Shown one piece after another: positions 15,690 to 23,917 of a DNA stretch of 64,000 nt (its first letter is position 1; each line of letters starts with the position of its first letter). This stretch comes from Youxingia wuxianensis (GTDB lineage Bacteria > Bacillota > Clostridia > Oscillospirales > Ruminococcaceae). The stretch covers positions 186,001-250,000 of the forward strand of contig NZ_JACRTD010000001.1 of NCBI RefSeq assembly GCF_014385085.1, read 5' to 3'. The notes under the pieces were generated by a model. The model saw only the letters and a program-made list of their open reading frames with translations. It made no database searches and was not told the DNA's origin. Both the position numbers and the translations under genes were made by a program.

Positions 15690-16436
15690 TTGAAGTTAAT
15701 TGAAGTAACCAGCCTAAAAAAAGGCTTTGGAAATTTAAATGTACTTACAGATGTGAACTTTGAAGTGGAAAAAGGAGACGTAATTGCTGTTATCGGGCCG
15801 TCCGGCGCCGGGAAAAGCACGATGCTGCGATGCCTGATCAACCTGGAAAAGGTAGATGGCGGCACGATCACTGTAGAAGGAGAGAGCTTTGTAAAAGACG
15901 GCGTTTATGCCAGCCATGAGCAGATAAAGGCTGTCACTAGAAAGATGGGAATGGTGTTTCAAAATTTTAACCTTTTTCCCCATCTTTCTGTAAGAAGAAA
16001 TTTAACGATCGCGCCTACCGCCGTTTTTGGAAAATCAAAAGAAGAATCCGATGCTTTGTGTGAATCCCTTTTGGATAAGGTTGGACTGAGGGATAAAATC
16101 GACGCGATGCCCTCCACCTTATCCGGCGGGCAGAAACAGCGAGTAGCCATCGCGAGAGCATTGATGCTCAATCCGGATATTATGCTGTTTGATGAGCCAA
16201 CATCTGCTTTAGATCCTCAGCTTACCTCGGAAGTTCTGGGCGTTATGCGGGCGCTGGCGGCGGATCATATGACTATGATCGTGGTTACCCATGAGATGTC
16301 TTTTGCCCGGGAGGTAGCAAATAAAATCCTGTTTATGTGCGATGGAATGATTGTGGAAAGCGGGACGCCGGCCCAGGTGTTCGGCCAACCCAAAGACCGC
16401 AGGACAGCAGATTTCTTTCATAATATTCTAGAATGA
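15690..16436 (+). CDS. Amino acid ABC transporter ATP-binding protein
   Basis: A 248-residue GlnQ/HisP-type ATPase. Walker A is GPSGAGKS starting at residue 36, the ABC signature is LSGGQKQRVAIARAL, Walker B is IMLFDEPTSALDP and the switch His is in VTHEMSFA. Start TTG at 15690 with AGGAGGGG just upstream. With the binding protein and permease it forms a full importer. A 21-residue insertion after the first strands (SFVKDGVYASHEQI) is a common variation. Confidence 0.95.
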   Translation: MKLIEVTSLKKGFGNLNVLTDVNFEVEKGDVIAVIGPSGAGKSTMLRCLINLEKVDGGTITVEGESFVKDGVYASHEQIKAVTRKMGMVFQNFNLFPHLSVRRNLTIAPTAVFGKSKEESDALCESLLDKVGLRDKIDAMPSTLSGGQKQRVAIARALMLNPDIMLFDEPTSALDPQLTSEVLGVMRALAADHMTMIVVTHEMSFAREVANKILFMCDGMIVESGTPAQVFGQPKDRRTADFFHNILE

Positions 16437-16598
16437 TCGCCGTATAGATGGGAAAAAACTGGGGAATAGTACAATTATCGGAAGATCTATAATAGAATGA
16501 AATAAAACCAGCAGATATCCGCACTATATAGTTGTCAATGGGAAATTTTAGCTGGTAAGGAAAAATTCCCATATTTCATTTTTAAAAGGAGTTCTCAC

Positions 16599-17120
16599 AT
16601 GAAAAAATTAGCAGTACTATGTATGGCGCTTCTACTTATCGTTTCGACAATGGCTGGGTGCAATTCAAAACCAGCGGAAGGGGATGCTTCCACCGTCATA
16701 TTACAAGAGGGATATACCCTGCAGTCGATTATTGATAAAATGAATGAAGAAATCGGTATTCAGATGCCCATGACAGTAGATGACGCTGTTTTGGAGGATA
16801 TTTTCCATGTAAACCCGGATGATATCGAAGAGTATTATGGTATTTTCGGCGGCTCTATGACCAGCGCGGACAATGCCGTGGCGGTAAAGGCCAAAGAGGG
16901 AAAAGCGGATGCGGTGGCAGAAAGCTTAAACCAGCGTCTGGAAGACGTACGTGCCTCCTTTGAGCAGTATCTGCCGGACCAGGGAGAAAAGGCAAAAAAG
17001 GGACAGGTGATCCAGAAGGGCGATTATGTATTTTTGGTGATTATCGGCCAGGATTACGATACTTTCGATTCAGATATGGAAAAGGCGCAGGGATTTATTA
17101 ACGAGGCGTTTGGGTCTTAA
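16599..17120 (+). CDS. DUF4358 domain-containing lipoprotein
   Basis: A 173-residue secreted protein with a lipoprotein signal (lipobox STMAGC, Cys21) followed by a single globular domain with the DUF4358 pattern: an acidic region DIFHVNPDDIEEYYGIFGGSMTSADNAVAVKAKEG and later YVFLVIIGQD. Function is unknown. In Clostridia this family tends to sit beside MBOAT and DHHW genes, as here, so it may be an outer-face helper of polymer acylation. GGAG ribosome site 7-10 nt before ATG. The 162-nt gap before it has a TATAAT at 16488 without a clear -35. Confidence 0.8.
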   Translation: MKKLAVLCMALLLIVSTMAGCNSKPAEGDASTVILQEGYTLQSIIDKMNEEIGIQMPMTVDDAVLEDIFHVNPDDIEEYYGIFGGSMTSADNAVAVKAKEGKADAVAESLNQRLEDVRASFEQYLPDQGEKAKKGQVIQKGDYVFLVIIGQDYDTFDSDMEKAQGFINEAFGS

Positions 17121-17179
17121 AAACTCGCAAAGGTTTTTAAATTTAGCTTAGATGAGCTTGTATTTCTTGTAAAAATTTG

Positions 17180-17221
17180 TTAAAGTGTACTGGATAACCA
17201 AGAAAGTTCAGTACACTTTAA
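17180..17221. repeat. 13-bp perfect hairpin upstream of the MBOAT gene
   Basis: TTAAAGTGTACTG (17180-17192) pairs exactly with CAGTACACTTTAA (17209-17221) around a 16-nt loop. There is no T-run, so it is either a 3'-end stabiliser for the DUF4358 gene or a leader structure or operator for the MBOAT-DHHW pair, which starts 31 nt later. Confidence 0.55.
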
Positions 17222-17251
17222 TTATGTAATTTACAAAAAAGGAGGGGTGGC

Positions 17252-18631
17252 ATGGTATTCAGCAGCATTTTATTTTTGTTTCGTTTTTTACCAGTGACCT
17301 TTCTTGTATACTACCTTGCCCCTAAAAAGATAAAGAACCTGGTATTATTAATCGCCAGCCTGATCTTCTACTCTTGGGGAGAGGTGCGCTATTTCCCAGT
17401 GATGCTGGTCTCTATTTTAGTTAACTATGCTGCGGGAATTGGAATTGACCACTTCCGCGGAAATAAAGCAAAATGCCGTCTGCTGCTTATTATTTCTATT
17501 ATTTTCAGCGTGGGATGGCTTGCATTTTTCAAGTATTCTGATTTTGTGCTGCAAAATATTAACTTGCTTTTTGGCACTGCCATTCCTTATTTGAAGCTGA
17601 CGCTACCTTTGGGAATCAGTTTTTATACCTTCCAGATTATGACCTATACCATTGATATTTACTTTGGGAAATGTCAGGTAGAAAAAAATATCATCAATTT
17701 CGGTACCTTTGTAGTTTTGTTTCCCCAGCTGATCGCCGGGCCGATTGTAAAATATACTGACATCAGTTCTGAGCTGCGGGAGCGCACCGTTACACTGGAT
17801 AAGGTGCAGGAGGGAACGGCGATTTTTATTCGGGGACTTGCCAGCAAGGTGCTTCTCGCCAACAATATCGGCGCGCTGTGGAGCGAGGTGGAAACTCTTG
17901 GAGCAGCGAATATCTCCACTCCCTTGGCCTGGCTGGGAATACTGGCGTTTACCCTGCAGATTTATTTTGACTTTTCGGGATATTCCTTAATGGCTATCGG
18001 ACTTGGCAAGGCGCTGGGGTTTACCTTCCCGCAAAACTTTAATTATCCGTATATTTCCCGCAGTGTCACAGAGTTTTGGCGCCGCTGGCATATGACCTTA
18101 AGCGGTTGGTTTCGGGAGTACTTGTATATTCCCTTAGGCGGCAACCGGGTAAAACCGGCAAGAATGTACTTTAATCTGTTTGTGGTTTGGTTTTCTACTG
18201 GGCTTTGGCATGGAGCAAATTGGAATTTTGTATTATGGGGCCTGTACTTCTTTGTTCTTATCAGTATAGAACGGCTGTTTTTAAAAAAATACCTGGACAA
18301 GTTCAGGATACTTTCCCATATTTATTTAATTTTGATTGTCATTTTTGGCTGGGTGTTGTTTGCGATTACAGATATTTCAGTAGTAGGACAGTATTTCTCC
18401 CGCCTGTTTAGTTTTACCGGAGGAGAGGACTGGATCTTTTACCTAAGAAATTATGGAGTGGTACTTTTGTTGGGGGCGGTGCTTTCCACGCCGGCGCTCA
18501 AAAAAGTAGGGGAAATGGCGCCCAAAAAGATGAGATGGCTGTCAGTTCCGATAACGCTGCTGGTATTTCTGGTATGCGTTGCTTATTTGGTGGACGCATC
18601 CTACAACCCATTTCTATATTTCCGATTTTAA
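17252..18631 (+). CDS. MBOAT family O-acyltransferase (AlgI-like)
   Basis: A 459-residue membrane-bound O-acyltransferase with around ten hydrophobic segments. The conserved PQLIAGPIVKY block, FWRRWHMTLSGWFREYLYIPLGGNR and the catalytic His320 in STGLWHGANWNF identify the AlgI/DltB-type branch. Such proteins move acetyl groups across the membrane to a surface polysaccharide or secondary polymer. The DHHW gene 14 nt downstream is the usual partner that transfers the acetyl group outside. The target polymer is not identified in this window. Ribosome site GGAGGGGTGG. Confidence 0.93.
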   Translation: MVFSSILFLFRFLPVTFLVYYLAPKKIKNLVLLIASLIFYSWGEVRYFPVMLVSILVNYAAGIGIDHFRGNKAKCRLLLIISIIFSVGWLAFFKYSDFVLQNINLLFGTAIPYLKLTLPLGISFYTFQIMTYTIDIYFGKCQVEKNIINFGTFVVLFPQLIAGPIVKYTDISSELRERTVTLDKVQEGTAIFIRGLASKVLLANNIGALWSEVETLGAANISTPLAWLGILAFTLQIYFDFSGYSLMAIGLGKALGFTFPQNFNYPYISRSVTEFWRRWHMTLSGWFREYLYIPLGGNRVKPARMYFNLFVVWFSTGLWHGANWNFVLWGLYFFVLISIERLFLKKYLDKFRILSHIYLILIVIFGWVLFAITDISVVGQYFSRLFSFTGGEDWIFYLRNYGVVLLLGAVLSTPALKKVGEMAPKKMRWLSVPITLLVFLVCVAYLVDASYNPFLYFRF

Positions 18632-18645
18632 CAGGAGGCGGTGGA

Positions 18646-19824
18646 ATGAAAAAATTAGTAAAATATCCATTGCTGGTTCTGTTTGCGGCGTTTTTGATTG
18701 TGTGCAGTATTGCGGACATGCTTATATCCCGCCGGGAGTTCAGCGAAATGGAAAACCGATACCTGGCTCAACGGCCTAAATTTACGGTGAAATCCCTCGT
18801 GAGCAATCAGTACACGCTGGATTATGAAAAGTATATCAACGACCAGTTTGTAGGGCGCGACCACTGGATTACTTTAAAATCTGTTAGTGAAAGCGTCCTT
18901 GGAAAAATTGAAAACAATGGGATTGTCTATGGAAAAGAACATCACATGTTTGAAAAATACCGTACCACCGATGAGCGGGGAATTAAGGCTAACACTGGCT
19001 ACCTCAATGAGTTTTTATCCGGATATGAGGGAAATGTTACTTTTGCGCTGATCCCCAATTCTTATCAAGTGCTAAAAGATTTGGTGCCCAGAGGGCTTGT
19101 CAATATTGATCAGCAGTCGTATATCAATCAGATTTACAGTCGGCTGGAAGGTGAAAATTTAACCAAGCTGGACATGTTTCCAGCCATGGAGCAAGCGGTT
19201 GCAGATGCGAAAAAAGATAACCCCAGCGGTTTTGGGGAGAATGGACAACAGGCCTATTACCGCACAGACCACCACTGGACCACCTATGGCGCTTATTACG
19301 GTTATGCCAATTACGTCCGTTCTTTGGGAATGGAACCGATAGAACTGGATCTTCTTCAGGGGTATAAACGTCAGCAGGAAGGGTTTTACGGCTCCTATTA
19401 CAGTAAGGCAAAGCTGTTTTCCACACTGCCGGATACCATCGATTATTATGAAATCCCGGTGGAAAGCGTCACAATCGAAGGTGAGGAGAAACCGGAGCTT
19501 TATGACAAGGAGCAATGGGGAAAACGGGATAAATATGCGGCGTTTCTGTATGGAAATCATGGGGTTACTGTGATTAAAACAAAAAATAATCAATATTCCC
19601 AGCCGGGAGAAGTCTCCCGGGTACTGGTGGTAAAAGACAGTTATGCAAACTGTTTTGTACCTTTCCTCACTTACAATTTTGACGAGGTATTTGTAGTGGA
19701 TCTGCGCTCTCTGCCTATGAAGATGAGCGAACTGCTTGGGCAGTATGAATTTGATGATATACTGATCATGTACAATTTTATGAATTATGCCAGCGATACC
19801 AATATTGCAAAAATCAAGTATTAA
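18646..19824 (+). CDS. DHHW family protein, probable surface O-acetyltransferase partner of MBOAT
   Basis: A 392-residue protein with a single N-terminal membrane helix (about 8-28) and a large outer domain related to AlgX/AlgJ SGNH-like acetyltransferases. The name-giving motif is D208-H-H-W211 in RTDHHWTTYGAYYGY, and the downstream VVKDSYANCFVPFL carries the likely nucleophile Ser. Start ATG 18646 has AGGAGGCGGTGG upstream; longer in-frame starts lie inside the MBOAT gene and are rejected. With MBOAT and DUF4358 it forms an acylation module. Confidence 0.9.
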   Translation: MKKLVKYPLLVLFAAFLIVCSIADMLISRREFSEMENRYLAQRPKFTVKSLVSNQYTLDYEKYINDQFVGRDHWITLKSVSESVLGKIENNGIVYGKEHHMFEKYRTTDERGIKANTGYLNEFLSGYEGNVTFALIPNSYQVLKDLVPRGLVNIDQQSYINQIYSRLEGENLTKLDMFPAMEQAVADAKKDNPSGFGENGQQAYYRTDHHWTTYGAYYGYANYVRSLGMEPIELDLLQGYKRQQEGFYGSYYSKAKLFSTLPDTIDYYEIPVESVTIEGEEKPELYDKEQWGKRDKYAAFLYGNHGVTVIKTKNNQYSQPGEVSRVLVVKDSYANCFVPFLTYNFDEVFVVDLRSLPMKMSELLGQYEFDDILIMYNFMNYASDTNIAKIKY

Positions 19825-19855
19825 AAAACGCCTGCCGTCAGTCGGCAGGCGTTTT
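19825..19855. terminator. Bidirectional terminator overlapping the 3' end of the next gene
   Basis: AAAACGCCTGCCG (19825-19837) pairs with CGGCAGGCGTTTT (19843-19855) with a 5-nt loop. It begins right after the TAA of the DHHW gene, and the stop codon of the convergent gene (19838-19840) lies in the loop. Confidence 0.92.
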
Positions 19856-20980
19856 CACTTCTTTTTCCAGGCCATCAAAATCCGGAACCCGGGCTTTCAT
19901 AGGAATGTTAATCTCCATGGTATCTTCTTCCCCGGAAGACGGGGGATCCTGGGGGGGAGAGAATTTCTTACCGATCTTGCCGGTAAAAATCAGTGCGAGA
20001 TAGATTAGACCAAAGATCAGGACAAATCCACCTAAAAATTTTATAAAAGTAACTATGGGGTCCTGCTGTGGTTTCACATAACCGGGATAAACAGCAGGCG
20101 CCAGCATAGGGGAAAGACCGCTGTCTAATGTATGCAGAGCAAGCAGCGCCTGCTCGGTGGCGGCTACATCGCTTTCTCCATCCAATTTGTAAGAGTAACC
20201 TCCGTCGCTGTTTTTAAACTGAGCCAAAGCGTCTGTGAGAGTAAAGCCGTTTTTTACAAACCGGCTGTCGTCTAAACTTACTCCGCACATGGTTATGCTA
20301 GTAAGTACACTGGCCGTAACCTGGGAGGTAGGGGAGCCGGAGGTGGAAAAGCTGCCATCGTCATTTTGCTGGTTACCCAGCCAATCCAGCGCTTTTTCAA
20401 TCGCGTCGGAAACATATTGATTTTCTTTCATTGGAGCAAGGGCCATCAACACCTGGGAAGTAAAATATGGATCCGGGTCCTTGTCCAGGCGCACAGCATA
20501 ACCTCCGTCTTTTCCCTGGGCGGAGACCAAAACGTCGATCAGAGAAGAAACCGAATTTCTGGCATTGGCGGGAACCTCCAGGTCAATAGCGTTATAAGCG
20601 ATCAGCCCCCAGACAGCGCCGTCCAATCCCTCATCGTATAATTTTTCATAGGTATAAAGAATGGAGATCAGATTATTTTTTTGATAACTGGTGGGATCCT
20701 GCTCCAATTTAAGCAGACAAACAATCCCTTTTCCTAAATCCGCTGGGTTAGAAAACCCGGAATGTAGGCCGCGGTCCAACATGTTATATAATTCATTTCT
20801 AGCTTCCTTTTTTGGCTGGCGCCCATCCAAGGAATAAACGGGGATACTCATGGAAGCGGGGGGATTATTATCTAAAAAATGATAGGTGTTTTCAAAAGGA
20901 TCGGCAGTATCCTGCGCGGATACGGACACCGAAAAAAGAGCGCAGAGGCAAAGCAGGACCGATAAAGTCCGTTTGAGCAT
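19838..20980 (-). CDS. Secreted, membrane-anchored prenyltransferase/squalene-oxidase repeat protein
   Basis: A 380-residue protein: signal peptide (1-22, cut near VSAQD), an alpha/alpha-toroid of terpenoid-cyclase-type repeats, one membrane helix at about 310-331 and a charged, proline-rich cytoplasmic tail. Repeats are marked by DGGYAVRLD, DGSFSTSG and DGGYSYKLD, each followed by a helix with the pattern SQVLMAL or TEQALLAL. No DxDD cyclase motif is visible, so catalysis is unlikely. Clostridial proteins of this shape are sometimes linked to cobamide binding at the surface; no B12 gene is nearby, so I leave the ligand open. Confidence 0.8.
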   Translation of the reverse strand: MLKRTLSVLLCLCALFSVSVSAQDTADPFENTYHFLDNNPPASMSIPVYSLDGRQPKKEARNELYNMLDRGLHSGFSNPADLGKGIVCLLKLEQDPTSYQKNNLISILYTYEKLYDEGLDGAVWGLIAYNAIDLEVPANARNSVSSLIDVLVSAQGKDGGYAVRLDKDPDPYFTSQVLMALAPMKENQYVSDAIEKALDWLGNQQNDDGSFSTSGSPTSQVTASVLTSITMCGVSLDDSRFVKNGFTLTDALAQFKNSDGGYSYKLDGESDVAATEQALLALHTLDSGLSPMLAPAVYPGYVKPQQDPIVTFIKFLGGFVLIFGLIYLALIFTGKIGKKFSPPQDPPSSGEEDTMEINIPMKARVPDFDGLEKEVKTPAD

Positions 20981-21042
20981 GTAATACTCACACTCCTATC
21001 TAAATATCGGAAGTTTTTATTCTGTCTTAAATTCATTTGTAA

Positions 21043-21071
21043 AGTATAATACATTTTGCATTTTTTTTCAA
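21043..21071 (-). promoter_or_regulatory. Sigma-A-type promoter for the repeat-protein gene
   Basis: On the minus strand TTGAAA (21066-21071) and TATACT (21043-21048) are exactly 17 nt apart, about 60 nt upstream of the start codon. Confidence 0.75.
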
Positions 21072-21114
21072 TCATTCCCGGCTGGGGAATGATTCCAAAT
21101 AGGAAAATAAATGT

Positions 21115-21143
21115 TTGAAAGATAGGATAAGTTACGGTATAAT
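21115..21143 (+). promoter_or_regulatory. Sigma-A-type promoter for the hprK operon
   Basis: TTGAAA (21115-21120) and TATAAT (21138-21143) with 17-nt spacing, about 45 nt before hprK. It is divergent from the repeat-protein promoter. Confidence 0.8.
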
Positions 21144-21188
21144 ATAAAATGTATACTTGTGCATAATGTGTAAAGAAGGTGTTGACAT

Positions 21189-22148
21189 ATGGCGACAAAA
21201 TTTATTGTGTCTCTGCAGAGAATTATCGAAGATTTTAATTTGGAAACGCTATATCTTCCAGAGGATGCCGGCAATATCAATATTTCTACCGTGGAGATTA
21301 ATCGTCCAGGGCTGCCGCTTAGCGGATTTTATGATTTTTTTGACAACCAGAGAATTCAGATTTTAGGGAAAACGGAGTTTGCTTTTTTAGACAACCTTCC
21401 TAACGAGGAAAAAATGAAACGTCTGGATGATTATTTTGCTCATAAACCGCCGGTGGTGGTAGTTACCAGAAACCTTCCCGTATCACAAGAAATTATTGAG
21501 CTCGCAAAAAAAAATCGGGTGGCCCTTATGCGCACTTCCGATGGAACGTCCGCTTTTATGTCCGGGCTAATTTCCCTTTTAAACGTGGAGTTGGCCCCCC
21601 GTGTAACACGCCATGGGGTTTTAGTGGAAGTATACGGCGAAGGCATCCTGCTGTTAGGAGAAAGCGGCGTCGGTAAAAGCGAAACTGCGATTGAGCTGGT
21701 AAAAAGAGGCCATCGTCTGATTGCGGATGACGCGGTGGAAATCCGCCGAGTTTCCAATAAAACGGTGGTCGGGTCCTCTCCAGAAAATATCCGCCATTTT
21801 ATGGAGCTGCGGGGAGTGGGTATCATCAACGCCCGCCGGTTGTTTGGTATCGGCGCGGTTAAAATGACCGAGAAGATCAATATTGTGGTCCAGCTGGAAC
21901 AATGGGATCAGAATAAGGTATATGACCGTATGGGCATGGATGATGAATATATAGATATTTTAGGAATTTCCGTGCCTGCTTTGACTATTCCGGTGAAACC
22001 AGGGCGCAACCTGGCAATTATTATTGAAGTAGCTGCGATGAATAACCGCCAGAAAAAGATGGGATATAATGCGGCGCAGGATCTGCTGGAAAAATTGGGT
22101 ATGGTAGAGCCGGAGGACGAGCCGCAAGCCGACTGGAGCGGATTTTAA
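21189..22148 (+). CDS. hprK: HPr(Ser) kinase/phosphorylase
   Basis: A 319-residue bifunctional enzyme that phosphorylates HPr on Ser46 when glycolytic intermediates are high and removes the phosphate when they are low; HPr-Ser-P is the co-factor of CcpA. The P-loop GESGVGKS is at 157-164, followed by GHRLIADDAVEIR, and the HprK signature MELRGVGIINARRLFG is at about 201-216. The C-terminal helix with NNRQKKMGYNAAQDLLEKL is complete. It heads a long carbon-metabolism and cell-wall block. A cre-like site elsewhere in the window (40157) fits a working CcpA/HPr system. Confidence 0.97.
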   Translation: MATKFIVSLQRIIEDFNLETLYLPEDAGNINISTVEINRPGLPLSGFYDFFDNQRIQILGKTEFAFLDNLPNEEKMKRLDDYFAHKPPVVVVTRNLPVSQEIIELAKKNRVALMRTSDGTSAFMSGLISLLNVELAPRVTRHGVLVEVYGEGILLLGESGVGKSETAIELVKRGHRLIADDAVEIRRVSNKTVVGSSPENIRHFMELRGVGIINARRLFGIGAVKMTEKINIVVQLEQWDQNKVYDRMGMDDEYIDILGISVPALTIPVKPGRNLAIIIEVAAMNNRQKKMGYNAAQDLLEKLGMVEPEDEPQADWSGF

Positions 22149-22169
22149 TTTATCGGGAGGAAAAACTGC

Positions 22170-22895
22170 ATGCATGTTGTAGCAGAAACTCATTCGCATA
22201 CCAACGCCTGTTCCCATGCTTTCAGCACATTGTATGAAAATGTACTGGCCTGCAAAAGAAAGGGATTGCCTTTTCTTTGTGTTACGGAACATGGGCCGGA
22301 TATTCCGGACGCTCCTCACTATTGGTTTTTTAAAAATCTTGTAAAAGTGGTGCCCAGTCTATTAGAGGGAATCATTTTACTGCGCGGAGCGGAAGTGAAT
22401 ATTTTAAATTATGAAGGAAAGTTAGACCTTTCGGATAAGATTTTGGAGAATTTAGAATGGGTAATCGCTTCTTATCATACTTGCTGCTGCGAGCCTTCTA
22501 CAATAGAGGATCACACCAAAGGCTGGCTTGCGGTTGCTAAAAATCCCCTTGTAGATGTTATTGGCCACTGCGGGGATGAACGGTTTCGTTTTGATTATGA
22601 AATGGTCGTGAAGGAGTTTGCTAAAAACGATAAGATTGTGGAAATTAATGCCCATTCGTTTGAGTGCCGGCCTGGTTCAGAAAAAAACTGCCGGGAAATC
22701 TTATTGCTGTGCAAGAAATATGGGGTAAAAATAGTAGCCAGTTCAGACGCGCATTTTTTTGAAAGCCTGGGAGACTGCCAGGCGTCTTTAAAAATGATGG
22801 AGGAAGTAGATTATCCAAGGGAACTGATACTTAATATCGACTATGATCGATTTTTGGCGGAGGCAAGGAAACGATCCGGCAAACGCTTAGTGTAA
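22170..22895 (+). CDS. PHP domain phosphatase (YcdX-like)
   Basis: A 241-residue PHP-family metallo-phosphoesterase. The metal-binding motifs are in order: ETHSHTNACSHA at the N-terminus, VTEHGPD, the Glu in RGAEVNI, SYHTCC, GHCGDERF, and SSDAHF near the C-terminus. All trinuclear-site histidines are present, so it should be active. E. coli YcdX homologues hydrolyse phosphate esters; the cellular substrate is unclear. It lies between hprK and the glucokinase gene, with 22 and 13 nt gaps, in an operon conserved in Clostridia. Confidence 0.88.
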   Translation: MHVVAETHSHTNACSHAFSTLYENVLACKRKGLPFLCVTEHGPDIPDAPHYWFFKNLVKVVPSLLEGIILLRGAEVNILNYEGKLDLSDKILENLEWVIASYHTCCCEPSTIEDHTKGWLAVAKNPLVDVIGHCGDERFRFDYEMVVKEFAKNDKIVEINAHSFECRPGSEKNCREILLLCKKYGVKIVASSDAHFFESLGDCQASLKMMEEVDYPRELILNIDYDRFLAEARKRSGKRLV

Positions 22896-22907
22896 GGGGG
22901 AAAACCT

Positions 22908-23864
22908 ATGGGATATTATATTGGAATAGATCTTGGCGGAACCAACGTAGCGGTTGGGGTGGTAAATGAAAACTATCAAATTATAGGGAAAGCCAACCGG
23001 CCCACCAAGGCTTTCCATCCGGCGCAGGAGATTGCCGACGATATGGCGCAGACCGCCCAGGAAGCGGTAAAAGACGCTGGAATTGAAATGGATCAGGTGG
23101 ATTGGATAGGAGTAGGAACCCCTGGAACAGTAAATCCACAGACAGGAATAGTAGGCTTGGCGGCCAATTTGGGATTTGAAAATACTCCGCTCAAGCAGTT
23201 AGTGTACAAGCGGATGAATAAACCGGTTTATCTTGAAAACGATGCCAATGCAGCCGCTTACGGCGAGATGATGGCGGGAGCGGCTAAGGGAATGAGCTCG
23301 GTTGTTGTGATTACTTTAGGTACGGGCGTCGGCGGCGGCATTATTATTGACGGAAAAATTTATTCCGGCTTTAATTACAAGGGCGCGGAGCTGGGACATA
23401 TGAGTATGGTTTATCATGGGGTCCCCTGCACCTGCGGAAGAAAGGGCTGTATTGAAGCATACTGTTCTGTCACCGCTTTAATCCGGATTACCCGGGAAGC
23501 CATGCAGCTCAATGCCCGCTCAAAAATGTGGCAGGTAGCAAATGGAAGTCTTGATGCGGTCAATGGAAGGACTTCCTTTGACGCGATGCGTTTGGGAGAT
23601 GAAACCGCCAAAAGGGTGGTAGAGCAATATATTGACTACCTTGCCTTTGCGGTGAGCGGGCTGATCAATGGTTTTCAGCCGCAGGCACTGGTCATTGGCG
23701 GCGGAATTAGCAAAGAAGGAGAAACCTTATTCGCCCCTTTGCGTGAAAAAGCCTATCCCCAGACTTTTAACCATGACCCAGACAACTGTACCGCGATAGT
23801 ACGGGCGCAGCTGGGAAACGACGCCGGAATTATCGGCGCCGCTCTGCTGGGCAAACAGTACTAA
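22908..23864 (+). CDS. glcK: ROK family glucokinase
   Basis: A 318-residue sugar kinase. The ATP motif GIDLGGTNVAVGVV is at the N-terminus; the sugar-binding ENDANAAAYGE and LGTGVGGGII lie mid-protein, and the ROK zinc site reads CTCGRKGCIEAY. There is no N-terminal DNA-binding domain, so this is a kinase and not a NagC-type repressor. Glucose is the most likely substrate given pfkA downstream and hprK upstream. GGGGG ribosome site before the ATG at 22908. Confidence 0.92.
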   Translation: MGYYIGIDLGGTNVAVGVVNENYQIIGKANRPTKAFHPAQEIADDMAQTAQEAVKDAGIEMDQVDWIGVGTPGTVNPQTGIVGLAANLGFENTPLKQLVYKRMNKPVYLENDANAAAYGEMMAGAAKGMSSVVVITLGTGVGGGIIIDGKIYSGFNYKGAELGHMSMVYHGVPCTCGRKGCIEAYCSVTALIRITREAMQLNARSKMWQVANGSLDAVNGRTSFDAMRLGDETAKRVVEQYIDYLAFAVSGLINGFQPQALVIGGGISKEGETLFAPLREKAYPQTFNHDPDNCTAIVRAQLGNDAGIIGAALLGKQY

Positions 23865-23917
23865 TACAGCGTTTTCCACATAAACTAGTATTATTTATAA
23901 AAACTAGGGAGTAGGGA

